From Gordonia prachuapensis (GTDB taxonomy: Bacteria; Actinomycetota; Actinomycetes; Mycobacteriales; Mycobacteriaceae), in NCBI RefSeq assembly GCF_036350515.1, contig NZ_JAZDUE010000007.1:124001-188000 (forward strand): DNA of 64,000 bases, given 5' to 3'. The position numbers and the translations under genes are program-made. The notes beneath the pieces were generated by a model. The model saw nothing but the letters and a program-made list of their open reading frames with translations, was not told the DNA's origin and ran no database searches. Below, in pieces: positions 52,356 to 61,565 of the stretch (position 1 is its first letter; the number at the start of each line of letters is the position of its first letter).

Positions 52356-53933
52356 ATGACCGACTTGTCGATCGCCAGCAAGAACCTCCTCACTTCCTCG
52401 CGTACCTGCGGAACGGCGCGGATCTCTGACGAGCCCGAGAACGAGCCCCGCGAAGAATGCGGTGTGTTCGGTGTGTGGGCGCCCGGCGAGGACGTCGCGA
52501 AGCTCTCCTATTACGGCCTCTACGCCCTGCAGCATCGCGGCCAGGAAGCCGCCGGCATCGCCGTCGGCGACGGGTCACAGGTCCTGGTGTTCAAGGACCT
52601 CGGCCTCGTCAGTCAGGTCTTTGACGAACAGACCCTGGGTGCGATGGTCGGCCATGTCGCGATCGGGCACTGTCGGTACTCCACCACGGGTTCCACCACG
52701 TGGGAGAACTCCCAGCCGATCTTCCGCACCACCACCGCCGGAACCGGGGTGGCGCTGGGCCACAACGGCAATCTGGTCAACACTGCCGATCTCGCCAGCC
52801 GCGCCCGCTCGCTCGGTGTGATGAGTTCGGCCGCGACGTCGGACTCCGATCTCGTCGGCGCGCTCCTGGCTCACGGCGCCGCCGACAGCACGATCGAGCA
52901 GGCGGCGATGGATCTGCTGCCGCGGCTCAAGGGTGCCTTCTGCCTGACGTTCATGGACGAGCACACGCTTTACGCGGCTCGCGATCCGCACGGGGTTCGC
53001 CCGCTGTCGCTGGGTCGTCTCGATCGTGGCTGGGTCGTGGCGTCGGAAACCGCGGCGTTCGACATCGTCGGCGCGTCGTTCGTCCGTGACATCGAGCCCG
53101 GCGAACTGCTCGCCATCGACGCCGACGGGGTGCGTAGCTCGCGGTTCGCCGAGCCGGAGCCGCGTGGCTGCGTGTTCGAGTACGTCTATCTGGCCCGCCC
53201 GGACAGCGTGATCCATGGGCGGTCGGTGCATTCGACCCGTGTCGAGATCGGCCGACGCCTGGCACGTGAACATCCCGCCGACGGTGATCTGGTGATCCCC
53301 GTGCCCGAATCGGGCACGCCCGCCGCCGTCGGTTACGCGCAGGAATCGGGGATCCCCTACGGCCAGGGCCTGATGAAGAACGCTTATGTCGGACGCACGT
53401 TCATCCAGCCTTCGCAGACGATCCGTCAGCTCGGCATCCGACTCAAGCTCAATCCACTCAAAGAGGTCATCCGCGGCAAACGGCTTGTCGTGGTGGATGA
53501 TTCGATTGTCCGCGGCAACACCCAGCGCGCCCTGATCCGGATGCTCCGGGAGGCGGGCGCCGCCGAGGTGCACGTCCGCATCGCGTCCAGCCCGGTGCGG
53601 TGGCCCTGCTTCTACGGCATCGATTTCGCCTCGCCTGCCGAGCTGATCGCCAACGGCATGGAGTCCGAGGAGGGGATGGTCGAAGGTGTCCGGCAGGCCA
53701 TCGGCGCCGACTCGCTCGGCTACATCGGTATCGACGAGATGATCGCCGCCACCGAGCAGTCCGCCGACAACCTGTGCGCGGCCTGCTTCGACGGTGACTA
53801 CCCGATCGAGCTGCCGAAAGAGACCTCGATGGGCAAGGCCGTTCTCGAGCAGATGCTGGCCAGTGCGGCCGGAGACAGCCGTGATCCGCTCACGGCGCCC
53901 AACGACAACGTCAGTGCGGTGATGCGCCCCTGA
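52356..53933 (+). CDS. purF: Amidophosphoribosyltransferase
   Basis: A 525-residue enzyme catalysing the first committed step of purine synthesis: PRPP plus glutamine to phosphoribosylamine. The N-terminal nucleophile is Cys35 in REECGVFGVW, preceded by a 34-residue propeptide that should be removed. The PRPP loop VVVDDSIVRGNT is at about 380, and C-terminal Cys residues (NLCAACFDGDY) are consistent with the iron-sulfur type. ATG 52356 follows AGGGAGCG. A 190-base upstream region carries a possible -10 (TAAACT, near 52263). purM follows in the same direction. Confidence 0.96.
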   Translation: MTDLSIASKNLLTSSRTCGTARISDEPENEPREECGVFGVWAPGEDVAKLSYYGLYALQHRGQEAAGIAVGDGSQVLVFKDLGLVSQVFDEQTLGAMVGHVAIGHCRYSTTGSTTWENSQPIFRTTTAGTGVALGHNGNLVNTADLASRARSLGVMSSAATSDSDLVGALLAHGAADSTIEQAAMDLLPRLKGAFCLTFMDEHTLYAARDPHGVRPLSLGRLDRGWVVASETAAFDIVGASFVRDIEPGELLAIDADGVRSSRFAEPEPRGCVFEYVYLARPDSVIHGRSVHSTRVEIGRRLAREHPADGDLVIPVPESGTPAAVGYAQESGIPYGQGLMKNAYVGRTFIQPSQTIRQLGIRLKLNPLKEVIRGKRLVVVDDSIVRGNTQRALIRMLREAGAAEVHVRIASSPVRWPCFYGIDFASPAELIANGMESEEGMVEGVRQAIGADSLGYIGIDEMIAATEQSADNLCAACFDGDYPIELPKETSMGKAVLEQMLASAAGDSRDPLTAPNDNVSAVMRP

Positions 53934-54104
53934 CTGCTCGGCTCGGCGTCTGCCACCGAGCGATGCGGACACACCGGTGTCGGGTAGCGTATTCGGCGTC
54001 GGGACTCGCGGGTGACACTCGGGCGCGAGCCGACCGAACTACGACGGAAACTCCGACACCCGGAGGTCCGACCACCTGGATTTCGACAAGGGGTGCTCCG
54101 CCAG

Positions 54105-55226
54105 ATGTCCGATCGGGATTCGGCTGCCGGTAGTCCGGCCAACGACCGTCACACCGCGGAGGACGGTCTCTCCTACGCCTCGGCAGGTGTCGACATCGAC
54201 GCCGGCGAGCGTGCCGTCGAACTCTTCGCGCCGCATGCCAAACGCGCGTCGCGGCCCGAGGTGATGGGCGGCCTCGGCGGATTCTCCGGACTGTTCGCGC
54301 TGAAGGGCAACTACCGGGAACCGGTGTTGGCCGCGGCCAGCGATGGCGTCGGCACCAAACTGGCCATCGCGCAGGCGATGAACAAGCACGACACCGTCGG
54401 ACGTGACCTCGTCGCGATGTGTGTCGACGATCTCGTGGTGTGCGGCGCCGAGCCGCTCTTCCTGCAGGACTACGTGGCGGTCGGCAAAGTCGTCCCCGAG
54501 ACGGTGGCGCAGATCGTGGCCGGGATCGCCGACGGCTGCGTGGACGCGGGATGCGCGCTGCTGGGCGGGGAGACCGCCGAGCACCCGGGCCTGATGGACG
54601 AGGACCACTACGATCTGTCCGCGACCGCGGTCGGCGTCGTCGAGGCCGACGAGATCCTCTCCCCGGAGCGCGTCCGGCCCGGTGACGTCGTCATCGCGAT
54701 GGGTTCGTCGGGACTGCATTCCAACGGATACTCGCTGGCGCGCAAGGTGCTGCTCGAGTGGGGGCACATGGACCTGGCCGGCCACGTCGAGGAGTTCGGT
54801 CGTTCGCTCGGCGAGGAACTGCTCGAACCGACCCGGATCTACGCGCGTGATTGTCTGGCCCTGGCTGCCGAGACGGATGTGCGGACCTTCGCGCACGTCA
54901 CCGGAGGCGGCCTGGCCGAGAACCTGGCTCGAGTCATCCCGGCCGGTCTCGTCGCCGAACTGGAGCGCGAGACCTGGACTCCCGCGCCGGTGTTCGCGCT
55001 GATCGCGCAGCGCGGACGCGTGGCCCGCGAGGAGATGGAGCGCACCTTCAACATGGGTGTCGGCATGGTCGCCGTGGTGGCGCCGGAGGACACCGAACGT
55101 GCGCAGGCGGTGCTCACCGCCCGTCACGTCGACAACTGGGTGCTGGGTTCCATCAAGCGGTCGTCGGAGCCGAAGAATCATGACCTGCCCAGGGTGGCCC
55201 TGAGCGGCGAACACCCGCGGTTCTGA
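54105..55226 (+). CDS. purM: Phosphoribosylformylglycinamidine cyclo-ligase
   Basis: A 373-residue AIR synthetase, which closes the imidazole ring in purine synthesis using ATP. Family motifs: SYASAGVDIDAGERAVE near the start, AASDGVGTKLAIA, and FAHVTGGGLAENLAR. The start ATG 54105 lies 171 bases after purF, longer than most gaps here, so purM may have its own promoter. It is followed by a repeat remnant and hairpins. Confidence 0.96.
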   Translation: MSDRDSAAGSPANDRHTAEDGLSYASAGVDIDAGERAVELFAPHAKRASRPEVMGGLGGFSGLFALKGNYREPVLAAASDGVGTKLAIAQAMNKHDTVGRDLVAMCVDDLVVCGAEPLFLQDYVAVGKVVPETVAQIVAGIADGCVDAGCALLGGETAEHPGLMDEDHYDLSATAVGVVEADEILSPERVRPGDVVIAMGSSGLHSNGYSLARKVLLEWGHMDLAGHVEEFGRSLGEELLEPTRIYARDCLALAAETDVRTFAHVTGGGLAENLARVIPAGLVAELERETWTPAPVFALIAQRGRVAREEMERTFNMGVGMVAVVAPEDTERAQAVLTARHVDNWVLGSIKRSSEPKNHDLPRVALSGEHPRF

Positions 55227-55264
55227 GCGGGCCGGCGCGAATCGGTTCTGGAGCGATCTCCCGA

Positions 55265-55345
55265 GGTCTCGATAACGCCCTCGCCTAGCGGCTCGGGCTA
55301 CTCGACCGGCGGGTGGTGGCTCTCGCTACTCGACCGGCGGAGCAG
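55265..55345. repeat. Degenerate copy of the TCGATACGCCCT repeat family
   Basis: The stretch after purM contains GTCTCGATAACGCCCTCGCC, then TAGCGGCTCGGGCTACTCGA and a second partial CTCGCTACTCGACCGGCGG. It resembles the modules at 43.5 kb but with insertions and substitutions, so it looks like a decayed member of the same family. Confidence 0.6.
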
Positions 55346-55354
55346 GCAGCACGA

Positions 55355-55412
55355 AACCACACCTGTGCCGGAGGCGGGCGTGGAGCCCGCGGTCACCTGC
55401 TCAGGTGTGGTT
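55355..55412. terminator. Stem-within-stem structure between purM and DUF3073 gene
   Basis: Outer arms AACCACACCTG (55355-55365) and CAGGTGTGGTT (55402-55412) are perfect complements. They enclose an inner hairpin GCGGGC (55374-55379) / GCCCGC (55385-55390). It lies between the convergent purM and DUF3073 genes and is probably a bidirectional terminator. Confidence 0.55.
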
Positions 55413-55471
55413 CACGTGGAGCGCACCGAAAAGGTGCGGAGGTATGAGGGTGTGCCGACGGCGAACGAGCG

Positions 55472-55648
55472 TCAGGCTCGGCGCCACTCGTCCTCGTCGG
55501 CCCACTCATCCACCGGTTCCCGGCGATCCGCCGAGTCCTCCGACCCGGACAGCTCGCGCTGCAAGCTGTCGAAGTCGGTGTGGGGAGTGGAGTACTTCAG
55601 CTGACGAGCAACCTTCGTCTGCTTTGCTTTTGCCCGGCCGCGGCCCAT
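55472..55648 (-). CDS. DUF3073 small protein (Rv0810c-like)
   Basis: A 58-residue protein encoded leftward from ATG 55648, with GAGGGGGT as ribosome site. It begins MGRGRAKAKQTKVARQLKYS, continues TPHTDFDSLQREL and ends DEWADEDEWRRA: a basic N-terminus and an acidic, Trp-containing C-terminus. This is the DUF3073 pattern conserved beside purM across actinobacteria. The function is unknown; the charge layout suggests a nucleic-acid-associated protein. A large hairpin sits in its 5' leader (55671-55698). Confidence 0.9.
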   Translation of the reverse strand: MGRGRAKAKQTKVARQLKYSTPHTDFDSLQRELSGSEDSADRREPVDEWADEDEWRRA

Positions 55649-55670
55649 ATGGGACCCCCTCGCACAATGA

Positions 55671-55698
55671 CGGGGCGGCCAAACGCTTGGCGGCCCCG
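55671..55698. promoter_or_regulatory. Leader hairpin upstream of the DUF3073 gene
   Basis: Arms CGGGGCGGCCAA (55671-55682) and TTGGCGGCCCCG (55687-55698) pair with one mismatch around a 4-base loop, 22 bases before the DUF3073 start. It could be an attenuator or mRNA-stability element if transcription begins further upstream. Confidence 0.5.
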
Positions 55699-55815
55699 TT
55701 CTCTAGGTAATGAATCTGTCGTGGGTCCCAGTTTAGCGCGCTCGTCTCGATAATGCGGATCGCCCTGCCGTACACGCCGCGACTCACACGAATCCGCCGT
55801 TCGGACGCGTGTCAC

Positions 55816-56481
55816 TCAGACGCGGGAGAGCTTTCGCGTGGCCTCCCGCTGCACCTTGGGGGCGATTCCGTCCTCGGCGAGAAGCGCTGCGAGTTGTTCT
55901 CCGTCGGCGTCGGTGCCGGCGACCAGATGACGCACCCGGACGCCGTGATCGGGTCGATGGACGACACGGACGCGGTCACCTTCGGCCACCGTGCCCGCAT
56001 GTAGAACACGCAGGTAGGCGCCGGTGTCGGCACGTGCGAGGAATCGTTTCACCCACTGCGGTTCGCCGGCCCAGGCCGCGAAGGTGCGACACGGGATGCG
56101 CGGGATCGTCGTTTCGAGGACGAGCCCGTCGTCGCCGACCTCCCATCGTTCGCCCACCAGCGCATCGGTGATCGGCAGTCCGTCGATGCGCAGATTCTCA
56201 CCGAACCAACCGAACGGGAGTTCGCGGTCGAGCTCGTCGGCCCAGCGACGCGCCTCTCGTTCGCTGTAGGCGTATACGGCCTGGTCCGCGCCACCGTGAT
56301 GCTTGGTGTCGACGACGTGATCGGTGACCAGGCCCATCTCGGTGACGGACACGCGCCCCGATCGTGGTCGCTTGTCGATCCCGCTGGCGCCGACCTTGTC
56401 GAGGACGACGTCGTCGCCGGCTGCGCACACAGCCAAGACCCTCCCGATGTCGCCGACCTGCTCGAATGGGCCGGCGGTCAC
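55816..56481 (-). CDS. MOSC domain protein (YiiM-like)
   Basis: A 221-residue MOSC-domain protein. The likely sulfur-carrying Cys131 sits in TIPRIPCRTFAAW, and the segment GGADQAVYAYSEREAR with ELPFGWFGENLRIDG is typical of the YiiM/YuaD group. Such proteins use or bind the molybdenum cofactor, for example to reduce N-hydroxylated compounds. It starts at GTG 56481, overlapping the YgfZ stop (GTGA), so the two are co-translated. Confidence 0.85.
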   Translation of the reverse strand: MTAGPFEQVGDIGRVLAVCAAGDDVVLDKVGASGIDKRPRSGRVSVTEMGLVTDHVVDTKHHGGADQAVYAYSEREARRWADELDRELPFGWFGENLRIDGLPITDALVGERWEVGDDGLVLETTIPRIPCRTFAAWAGEPQWVKRFLARADTGAYLRVLHAGTVAEGDRVRVVHRPDHGVRVRHLVAGTDADGEQLAALLAEDGIAPKVQREATRKLSRV

Positions 56482-57668
56482 GAGCCGTTCCCGCCGCCGC
56501 GGAGACGCTCGACGGCGGCGCGGCCGGCCTGCACGTGGTCGTCGGTGCGGACCGAGTCGGGATCGATGCGGGCGCTCACCGGGTGCTCACCGTCGACCAT
56601 CAGGTCGACGTCGGGCCCGACCGACCGCTTGACCAGGGCCAGGGCGATGGGCCCGAGTTCAAAGTGGTCGACGACGGTACCGACCCGCCCGACTGCGCGG
56701 CCGCCGGCGGTCACACGATCGCCGGGTACGGGACGTTCGTCGGTGCTGCCGTCGAGGTGCAGCAGCACGAGACGGCGAGGCGACTTGCCGAGGTTGTGCA
56801 CCCGCGCGACCGTTTCCTGTCCGCGGTAGCACCCCTTGTCGAGGTGCACCGCACCCTCGACCTCGGGTCCGCCGATCCAGTTCACCTCGTGCGGGATGGT
56901 GCGTTCGTCGGTGTCGATGCCCAGGCGCGGTCGGATCGCGGCCACGCGCATCGCGTCGTACGTCCAGCTGCCCGCCATCCGCGCGCCCGCCTCGACGATC
57001 TGACTCCACCACGTGTCCACCGTGTACTCCGGCACGACGAGGTCGACCGTCGGCAGTCCGGCACCGTCGCCGAGGGACGGCATCACCCGCCAGAACCCGA
57101 GGGGCTCGTCCTCGTGATGCAGCTCGGGCAGGCTCCCCGCCGCGTACACGCCTGCGTCGGGCGTCAGTTCGAGCAGTTCGGCGATGGGGCCGGTCGTCAC
57201 ATCGGGTCCGATGAGGGTGAGCACGGCCATGTCCGGGCGAGCGGCCGGCTCGGCCTTCGCCCAGAAGACCATCTTGGTCAGAAAGTCCAGCAAGGGCGCA
57301 CCCCGCGGGCCTTCGCAGTCGATCCACGTGACGCCGTCGATGTCGGTGAGCACGAAATGCTCCTCGACGCGACCGTTGGCGTCCAAGGAGAGGTTCTCCG
57401 CGCTGGTGCGGTCGGCGAGGGTGGCGACATGCTGGCTGGAGATGGTGTGCAACCAGCTCAGGCGTTCGGCCCCGGGGAGTTCGATCACCGCCCGGTCGGA
57501 CCTGTCGACGATGACGGCGCTGCGCTCGGCCGCCCGCTGCTCGCCGAGCGGGTCGCCGTAGTGCCAGGCGACATCGACCGTGTCGGGCCGGGCCGGGTCG
57601 GCGGAACGTGCGGGACCGGGCACGGCGCCTCGGTCGGAATACCTGGTCAAAATGGGTGACGCGGTCAC
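56478..57668 (-). CDS. ygfZ: Folate-binding YgfZ/GcvT-fold protein
   Basis: A 396-residue tetrahydrofolate-binding protein that supports iron-sulfur cluster assembly or repair. The signature K-G-C-Y-x-G-Q-E is present as KGCYRGQE (278-285), with the GcvT-like N-terminal domain (LSWLHTISSQHVATL) before it. The start is GTG 57668. It corresponds by position and orientation to M. tuberculosis Rv0811c, and it is divergent from the class IV aminotransferase (73 bases between starts), as Rv0811c is from Rv0812. Confidence 0.9.
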   Translation of the reverse strand: MTASPILTRYSDRGAVPGPARSADPARPDTVDVAWHYGDPLGEQRAAERSAVIVDRSDRAVIELPGAERLSWLHTISSQHVATLADRTSAENLSLDANGRVEEHFVLTDIDGVTWIDCEGPRGAPLLDFLTKMVFWAKAEPAARPDMAVLTLIGPDVTTGPIAELLELTPDAGVYAAGSLPELHHEDEPLGFWRVMPSLGDGAGLPTVDLVVPEYTVDTWWSQIVEAGARMAGSWTYDAMRVAAIRPRLGIDTDERTIPHEVNWIGGPEVEGAVHLDKGCYRGQETVARVHNLGKSPRRLVLLHLDGSTDERPVPGDRVTAGGRAVGRVGTVVDHFELGPIALALVKRSVGPDVDLMVDGEHPVSARIDPDSVRTDDHVQAGRAAVERLRGGGNGS

Positions 57669-57741
57669 GTGTCGATTCTACGGGTCGACACGGACACGTC
57701 GATGGGGGCGCAACCGCGCCGCACGGCATTAGCCTCGGATC

Positions 57742-58611
57742 ATGGCTGCAGCGCAGATTCTGGTGACCCTCGACGGCACGGTGCATGATCCGGACGAACC
57801 CTTCCTGCACGCCGACGACCTGGCCGCGCTTCGCGGCGACGGGGTCTTCGAGACGTTGCTGATCCGATCCGGTCGCACCCGCAAGGTGCCCGCGCACCTC
57901 GATCGGTTGGCCCGCAGCGCCGAGATGATGGAGCTGCCGATGCCGGAGCGTGACACATGGGCCAAGGCGATCGAGGCGGCCGAGAAGCAGTGGACCGCCG
58001 ACAACGGCGACGCCGAGGCGTGGCTGCGGCTGGTGTACTCACGCGGTCGGGAGTCCGCTCCCGACGCCGGTCCGACGGCCTACGTGATGGCGGGCCCGGT
58101 CGCCGAGCGGGTCGCGCACGCCCGGTCGGAGGGTATCTCGGTGGTGACGTTGGAGCGCGGCTTCTCGACCGACCTCGCCGAGCGTGCGCCGTGGCAGCTG
58201 CTGGGGGCCAAGACCCTGAGCTATGCCACCAACATGGCCGCATTGCGGTACGCCGCCACCAACGGGTTCGACGACGTGATCTACCTGAGCAGCGAGGGAG
58301 CCGTGCTCGAGGGGCCGCGCTCGACGGTGGTCACGGTGACCGGCCGGACCCTGACGACCCCGCCGACCGAGGCGGGGATCCTGCCGGGTACCACTCAGCG
58401 GGCGGTGTTCGAGACGGCGGCGCAAGAGGGCTGGACCACCCGCACCGAAGTGATCCGCCGCGCCGATCTGATCGCCGCGGACTCGGTGTGGCTGATCAGC
58501 AGTGTCGCGCTGGCGGCTCGGGTGACGTCGTTGAACCGCTACGTCATGCCGTTGTCACCGAACGACCACGAATTCGTCGATTTGGTGGACCGCGCGATTT
58601 GCGTTGATTGA
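57742..58611 (+). CDS. Aminotransferase class IV, aminodeoxychorismate lyase-like
   Basis: A 289-residue fold-type IV PLP enzyme. The Schiff-base Lys157 is in LLGAKTLSYATN, and FLHADDLAALRGDGVFETLL (21-40) and LPGTTQRAVFE complete the PLP site. By synteny (Rv0812) it is most likely 4-amino-4-deoxychorismate lyase (PabC) in folate synthesis; a branched-chain or D-amino-acid aminotransferase is the alternative. Its neighbour YgfZ binds folate, which fits. Confidence 0.85.
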   Translation: MAAAQILVTLDGTVHDPDEPFLHADDLAALRGDGVFETLLIRSGRTRKVPAHLDRLARSAEMMELPMPERDTWAKAIEAAEKQWTADNGDAEAWLRLVYSRGRESAPDAGPTAYVMAGPVAERVAHARSEGISVVTLERGFSTDLAERAPWQLLGAKTLSYATNMAALRYAATNGFDDVIYLSSEGAVLEGPRSTVVTVTGRTLTTPPTEAGILPGTTQRAVFETAAQEGWTTRTEVIRRADLIAADSVWLISSVALAARVTSLNRYVMPLSPNDHEFVDLVDRAICVD

Positions 58612-58914
58612 GAATGATTGCGAAGTCGGGAAATTCTGCGGCAATTCGGTTCGCCGTGCCGGCAAGCGAGATGCAGCCCACAATTGAATATCGAGTGCGA
58701 CATTGCTGTAGGTGATTGATCCGAACGATCTGTGCAGCGTAGCGTGGACGCCACGCCCTACTACGCCTCGTAGTACCACGGTTTTTCGTAGGACACGGTT
58801 TCGGTGGTTCGCGGTTCGTAGTGCACAGGGCGGGGTTCGGAGGTCAGGAGTTCGCACAGCCCGGACCGGCCCGTGCATCTTTAGCCCGATGCACCGACTC
58901 TCGATTGAGGCGAC
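58612..58914. promoter_or_regulatory. Long regulatory region upstream of cydA
   Basis: A 303-base gap with no credible gene. It is AT-richer than its surroundings in the first third. Two adjacent palindromes lie at 58742-58756 (GCGTGG-ACG-CCACGC) and 58759-58775 (TACTACG-CCT-CGTAGTA). After them GGTTT/GGTTC elements recur (about 58790-58830), a pattern seen at response-regulator sites. I find no convincing CRP-like TGTGA-N6-TCACA site. Confidence 0.55.
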
Positions 58915-60471
58915 ATGGACGCTCTTGATGTATCTCGGTGGCAATTCGGGATCACCACCGTCTATCACTTCATCCTGGTGCCGCTGACGATCGGCCTCGC
59001 GCCGATGATCGCGGTGATGCAGACGGTCTGGCACGTGACCGGTAATGAACAGTGGCTGCGCGCCACCAAGTTCTTCGGCAAGCTCTTCCTGATCAACTTC
59101 GCGCTGGGCGTGGCGACCGGCATCGTGCAGGAGTTCCAGTTCGGCATGAACTGGAGTGAGTACAGCCGGTTCGTCGCCGATGTCTTCGGGGCTCCGTTGG
59201 CACTCGAGGGCCTGGTGGCCTTCTTCCTCGAGTCGACGTTCATCGGACTGTGGATCTTCGGTTGGGGACGGCTGCCGCGGCGCGTGCACCTGGCGTGTAT
59301 CTGGTTGGCCGCGATCGGCGTCAACGCCTCCGCCTACTTCATCATCGCCGCGAATTCGTGGATGCAACACCCGGTCGGCGTGGCCTGGGACGAGGAACGA
59401 GGCCGTCCGGCGATGAACGACTTCGTCGCCGTCATCACCAACAACACGACGCTGGCCGCGTTCCCGCACGTGATCGCGGGTGCCTTCCTCACCGCGGGAA
59501 CCTTTGTCGCCGCGATCGGTTGCTGGTGGATGGCCCGGAACATGTACCGGGCGAAGAAGCTCCGCGAGGCGATCGAGACCGGCGACACCACCGAGATGCC
59601 GAAGTCGTCCTCGCCCAGTCATATCGACGCAACTCCCGAGGACCTCGAGCGCGACGCACGCGGACTGTGGCGCCCGGTGACGAGATTCGCGCTATGGGTC
59701 ACCATGGTGTCCGGCGTGGCGTTGTTCATCACCGGGGACATCCAGGCCCAGATCATGTTCGAACAGCAGCCGATGAAGATGGCATCGGCAGAGTCGTTGT
59801 GCAACACCGAGACCGGCGCGCCGTTCTCCGTTCTCGCCATCGGTCGGCAGAACAACTGCGACAACATCACCGAGGTCCTCGAGATCCCCAACATGCTGTC
59901 GTTCCTGGCCGATCACGACTTCAACAGCACGGTGCAGGGCGTGAACCAGCTGCAGGAGCAGTATGCCGCGCAGTTCAACATGCCCGGACAGAATTTTGCG
60001 CCGAACCTGTTCGTCACCTACTGGGGTTTCCGCGCGATGATCACCTGGGCGCTCGGCTCGGCGGCGCTGGCGCTCGCCGCGCTGTGGCTGACCCGCAAGA
60101 AGCGGGTGGTGGAGTCACGCAAGTTCGGGCTGTTCGCGCTGTGGATGATCCCGACACCGTTCCTGGCCAACAGCTCCGGCTGGATCTTCACCGAGATGGG
60201 ACGCCAGCCGTGGGTCGTGGTACCGAACTGGGCCGATGATCTCGACCCGTTGCGGATTCACATGCTGGTCCAGGACGGTGTGTCCAACCACGTCGCCGCG
60301 ACGGTCTGGGTCACGCTCATCGGGTTCACCATCCTCTACGGCGCGCTCGGCGTCGTCTGGTTCATGTTGCAGCGCCGCTACATCATCGAGGGGCCGGCGA
60401 CCTACGATGCGGTACCGCCGGACGAACCGTCGGATACCGATGAGCCCAAACAACTCTCGTTCGCCTACTGA
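58915..60471 (+). CDS. cydA: Cytochrome bd oxidase subunit I
   Basis: A 518-residue, about 9-TM quinol oxidase subunit. Candidate haem ligands are His18 (VYHFI, haem b595) and His185 (FPHVIAG, haem b558); the conserved Glu98 and Glu106 of the proton path are in LALEGLVAFFLEST. The Q-loop is the short type of actinobacteria. It reduces oxygen to water with high affinity and is expected under low oxygen or when the bcc-aa3 branch is blocked. It starts a cydABDC operon, with cydB 11 bases after its stop. Confidence 0.95.
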   Translation: MDALDVSRWQFGITTVYHFILVPLTIGLAPMIAVMQTVWHVTGNEQWLRATKFFGKLFLINFALGVATGIVQEFQFGMNWSEYSRFVADVFGAPLALEGLVAFFLESTFIGLWIFGWGRLPRRVHLACIWLAAIGVNASAYFIIAANSWMQHPVGVAWDEERGRPAMNDFVAVITNNTTLAAFPHVIAGAFLTAGTFVAAIGCWWMARNMYRAKKLREAIETGDTTEMPKSSSPSHIDATPEDLERDARGLWRPVTRFALWVTMVSGVALFITGDIQAQIMFEQQPMKMASAESLCNTETGAPFSVLAIGRQNNCDNITEVLEIPNMLSFLADHDFNSTVQGVNQLQEQYAAQFNMPGQNFAPNLFVTYWGFRAMITWALGSAALALAALWLTRKKRVVESRKFGLFALWMIPTPFLANSSGWIFTEMGRQPWVVVPNWADDLDPLRIHMLVQDGVSNHVAATVWVTLIGFTILYGALGVVWFMLQRRYIIEGPATYDAVPPDEPSDTDEPKQLSFAY

Positions 60472-60482
60472 GGAGATCTCCG

Positions 60483-61565
60483 ATGGGTTTGCCCGAGTTC
60501 TGGTTCCTGATCATCGCGATCCTGTTCGTGGGCTACTTCGTCCTCGAAGGCTTCGACTTCGGCGTCGGCATGCTGATGCCGATCCTCGGCAGCAGCCACA
60601 CCGGAGGTGACGAATCGGTCGGTCCCCGCGAGGAACTCGCCGACCCCGACGCCCGGCGACGGGCGATCCTGAACACGATCGGTCCCGTCTGGGACGGCAA
60701 TGAGGTCTGGTTGCTGACCGCAGGCGGCGCGATGTTCGCCGCGTTCGGCGGCTGGTACGCGACCATGTTCACCGCGTTCTACCTCCCGTTGTTCCTCATC
60801 CTGGTGGGACTCATCACCCGGGTCTGCGCGATCGAATGGCGCGGCAAGATCAACAACCCGCGCTGGCGCATGTGGGCGGACGTGGGAATCGGGCTCGGCT
60901 CATGGATTCCGGCGATCCTGTGGGGCGTCGCATTCGCGAACGTCATCCGCGGCCTGCCGATCGACGGCGACGCCCAGTACACCGGCGGGTTCTTCAACCT
61001 CCTGAACCCGTATGCGCTGCTCGGCGGACTGACGACGCTACTGGCCTTCCTCACCTACGGCGCCGTCTTCCTCGCGCTCAAGACCACCGGGGTCCTGCGC
61101 GAGGATTCGATGAAGTACGCCGCGCGGCTGGCGATCCCGACGTTGGTCGTCGCTGCGGCCTTCCTGCTCTGGACGCAGTTCGCCTACGGGAACGGCTGGA
61201 CCTGGATTCCGGTGCTGATCGCGGCGGTCGCCGCCGTCGTGATGGTCGGCGCCACCCAGGTGCGACGTGAGGGCATCGCGTTCGCCGCCACGTTCATCGC
61301 CGTGGGCGGTACCGTCGCAACACTCTTCGGCGCCCTCTACCCGAACGTGCTGCCGTCGTCGACCGACCCGGCGTTCAACCTGACCATCGACAACACGTCG
61401 TCGAGCGACTACACCCTGACCGTGATGACGTGGGCCGCCGTGCTGATCACCCCGGTCGTCATCGGCTACCAGGCGTGGAGCTACTGGGTGTTCCGCAAGC
61501 GCATATCCGTGGAGCAGATCCCGGCCAACACCGGTCTGTCCTCGCTGCGCGTGCCGTCGGAATGA
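60483..61565 (+). CDS. cydB: Cytochrome bd oxidase subunit II
   Basis: A 360-residue, about 8-TM subunit. The first membrane segment carries the family signature YFVLEGFDFGVGM, and GPVWDGNEVWLLTAGG follows near residue 60. It stabilises the haem-bearing CydA. Behind GGAG, with a stop that overlaps cydD (ATGA). Confidence 0.95.
   Translation: MGLPEFWFLIIAILFVGYFVLEGFDFGVGMLMPILGSSHTGGDESVGPREELADPDARRRAILNTIGPVWDGNEVWLLTAGGAMFAAFGGWYATMFTAFYLPLFLILVGLITRVCAIEWRGKINNPRWRMWADVGIGLGSWIPAILWGVAFANVIRGLPIDGDAQYTGGFFNLLNPYALLGGLTTLLAFLTYGAVFLALKTTGVLREDSMKYAARLAIPTLVVAAAFLLWTQFAYGNGWTWIPVLIAAVAAVVMVGATQVRREGIAFAATFIAVGGTVATLFGALYPNVLPSSTDPAFNLTIDNTSSSDYTLTVMTWAAVLITPVVIGYQAWSYWVFRKRISVEQIPANTGLSSLRVPSE

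Noticed and set aside
55365..55604. Rightward open frame after purM
   Set aside because: It is antisense to the DUF3073 gene, covers the stem structures, and has no ribosome site or recognisable composition.
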